Origin: Dehalococcoidales bacterium
GTDB taxonomy: Bacteria > Chloroflexota > Dehalococcoidia > Dehalococcoidales > UBA2162
NCBI GenBank assembly: GCA_016844285.1
Contig: JAENIS010000093.1
Location: 1-5,813, forward strand
Reading direction: 5' to 3'
DNA: 5,813 nt
Part shown: positions 5,258 to 5,813 of the stretch, one piece after another
Layout: every line of letters begins with the position of its first letter
Numbering within the stretch: the stretch's first letter is position 1
Translations under genes and position numbers: made by a program
The notes under the pieces: model-generated
Database searches by the model: none
What the model saw: the letters and a program-made list of their open reading frames with translations, nothing else
Told to the model about the DNA's origin: nothing

Positions 5258-5813
5258 ATGAAAAAAGTAGTTCTGGTTTGTCTGGCGTTGATGCTGGTAT
5301 CCTTACCTTTAGTAAGTGCCTGCGAGGCACAGAAGCCACCTCTCTTGAAAACGACAAATCTACTCGGCTTGGTTGAGCTGGATGCTCCCATCCGTGACGC
5401 TACTATTAGTGTCTATGATACCAAGGGGATTTTGCTATACCGCGAGGAGAAGGCAACTCGTCGGAGAAGGCAACTCGTCAGACTGGTGCTTTTAACCTTC
5501 AGACTCCAAAAGGATTACCAGCCGACTTCAGGATTGAAGCATCCGGTGGCATAAGTGCCGTCGATAATCAGGCTTTCAGTGGAACACTTGCCGCCGAAAT
5601 CCGGAAACATGATGAACAAAAGTATTCCTACTATCACCTGGGGCCCGTTTCCACCTTGCTGGCTCAATACATGAAAAAACATCCCGGCATAGCCTATGAA
5701 CCGGCGAAGACCAAGGTGATGGGATTCCTCGGACTGGCTCCCGGCATTGATATTACCACGGCGCTGGTCGCCAACAAGGTCGATTTTCATCCCGGAGTCT
5801 TTATGATAGCCAC
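5258..5813 (+). pseudogene. Lipoprotein gene interrupted by a 17-bp duplication (frameshifted; 3' end outside window)
   Basis: ATG 5258 has a strong AGGAG (5246-5250) 7 nt upstream. The protein begins with a lipoprotein signal peptide: MKK, a hydrophobic core and lipobox VSAC with Cys22 as the expected lipidated residue. Next comes a segment resembling a carboxypeptidase-regulatory-like or Cna-B-type beta-sandwich (about residue 37 onward, LGLVELDAPIRDATISVYDT). After Arg68 the exact second copy of a 17-bp unit shifts the frame, and translation ends at TAA 5552-5554 after 98 residues with an atypical basic tail. If one copy is removed, the frame continues as ATRQTGAFNLQTPKGLPADF and stays open to base 5813, giving at least 179 residues. 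The downstream frame therefore still looks intact, with no other lesion. It may be a recent pseudogene, a slippage-controlled switch, or an assembly error. The full-length function is not recognised. Confidence 0.82.
5446..5479 (+). repeat. Exact 17-bp tandem duplication
   Basis: The unit ggagaaggcaactcgtc occurs twice head to tail (5446-5462 and 5463-5479) with no mismatch; flanking bases do not extend the repeat. Because 17 is not a multiple of 3, one extra copy shifts the reading frame of the lipoprotein gene. Such short perfect tandem repeats can gain or lose copies by replication slippage. Confidence 0.95.

Noticed and set aside
4951..5391. A 146-residue open frame on the minus strand
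   Set aside because: It runs through the palindromic repeat and the lipoprotein promoter and start, which have strong signals of their own; it shows no recognisable protein pattern.
1..5813. CRISPR array, tRNA, rRNA, integrase or transposase
   Set aside because: No spaced direct repeats, no tRNA cloverleaf sequence with a TpsiC-arm consensus, and no mobile-element protein motif seen on either strand.

Overview
The window looks like a chromosomal segment of a moderately GC-rich bacterium. The gene set is a TsaD fragment, a DUF2851 protein, a short XRE regulator, a TIG/FN3 surface protein with a C-terminal membrane anchor, and a dispersed CATTGCGAGCG-type repeat. This would fit a Chloroflexota (Dehalococcoidia-like) genome or MAG. 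That placement is inferred from remembered family distributions, not from a search. No rRNA, tRNA, CRISPR array, transposase or phage gene is visible.

Layout: (1) 1-432 (+) is the C-terminal 143 residues of the universal tRNA-modification enzyme TsaD. (2) 424-1743 (-) is a DUF2851 protein that converges on tsaD and overlaps its stop by 9 bp. (3) 1855-2115 (-) is an 86-residue XRE-type repressor lying upstream of the DUF2851 gene on the same strand, with an intrinsic terminator after it. (4) 2258-4183 (+) is a large secreted, membrane-anchored protein built from about five TIG-like Ig repeats plus an FN3-like module. (5) 4368-4862 (-) is a small PH/GRAM-like protein. (6) 5258 to the window end (+) is a lipoprotein gene whose frame is broken by an exact 17-bp tandem duplication.

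Regulation is the most informative part. The same 16-bp palindrome, TACAC-N6-GTGTA, occurs twice: once between the -35 and -10 of a near-consensus promoter for the XRE gene (2126-2141), and once upstream of the DUF2851 gene (1780-1795). This suggests an autorepressor that also controls its DUF2851 neighbour as a two-gene, two-operator module. Two genes (XRE and the PH-like one) have a -10 hexamer ending exactly 6 nt before the start codon, so both are predicted to give leaderless mRNAs. The other two genes whose starts are clear on the plus strand use ordinary AGGAG ribosome binding sites.

The 395-bp gap 4863-5257 between two divergent genes holds a folded repeat of about 83 bp (5012-5094) and a good sigma70-type promoter for the lipoprotein gene, with its own imperfect operator-like palindrome between -35 and -10. 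Deleting one 17-bp copy at 5446-5479 restores one uninterrupted lipoprotein frame to the end of the window, so the locus is either a recent pseudogene or a reversible on/off switch.
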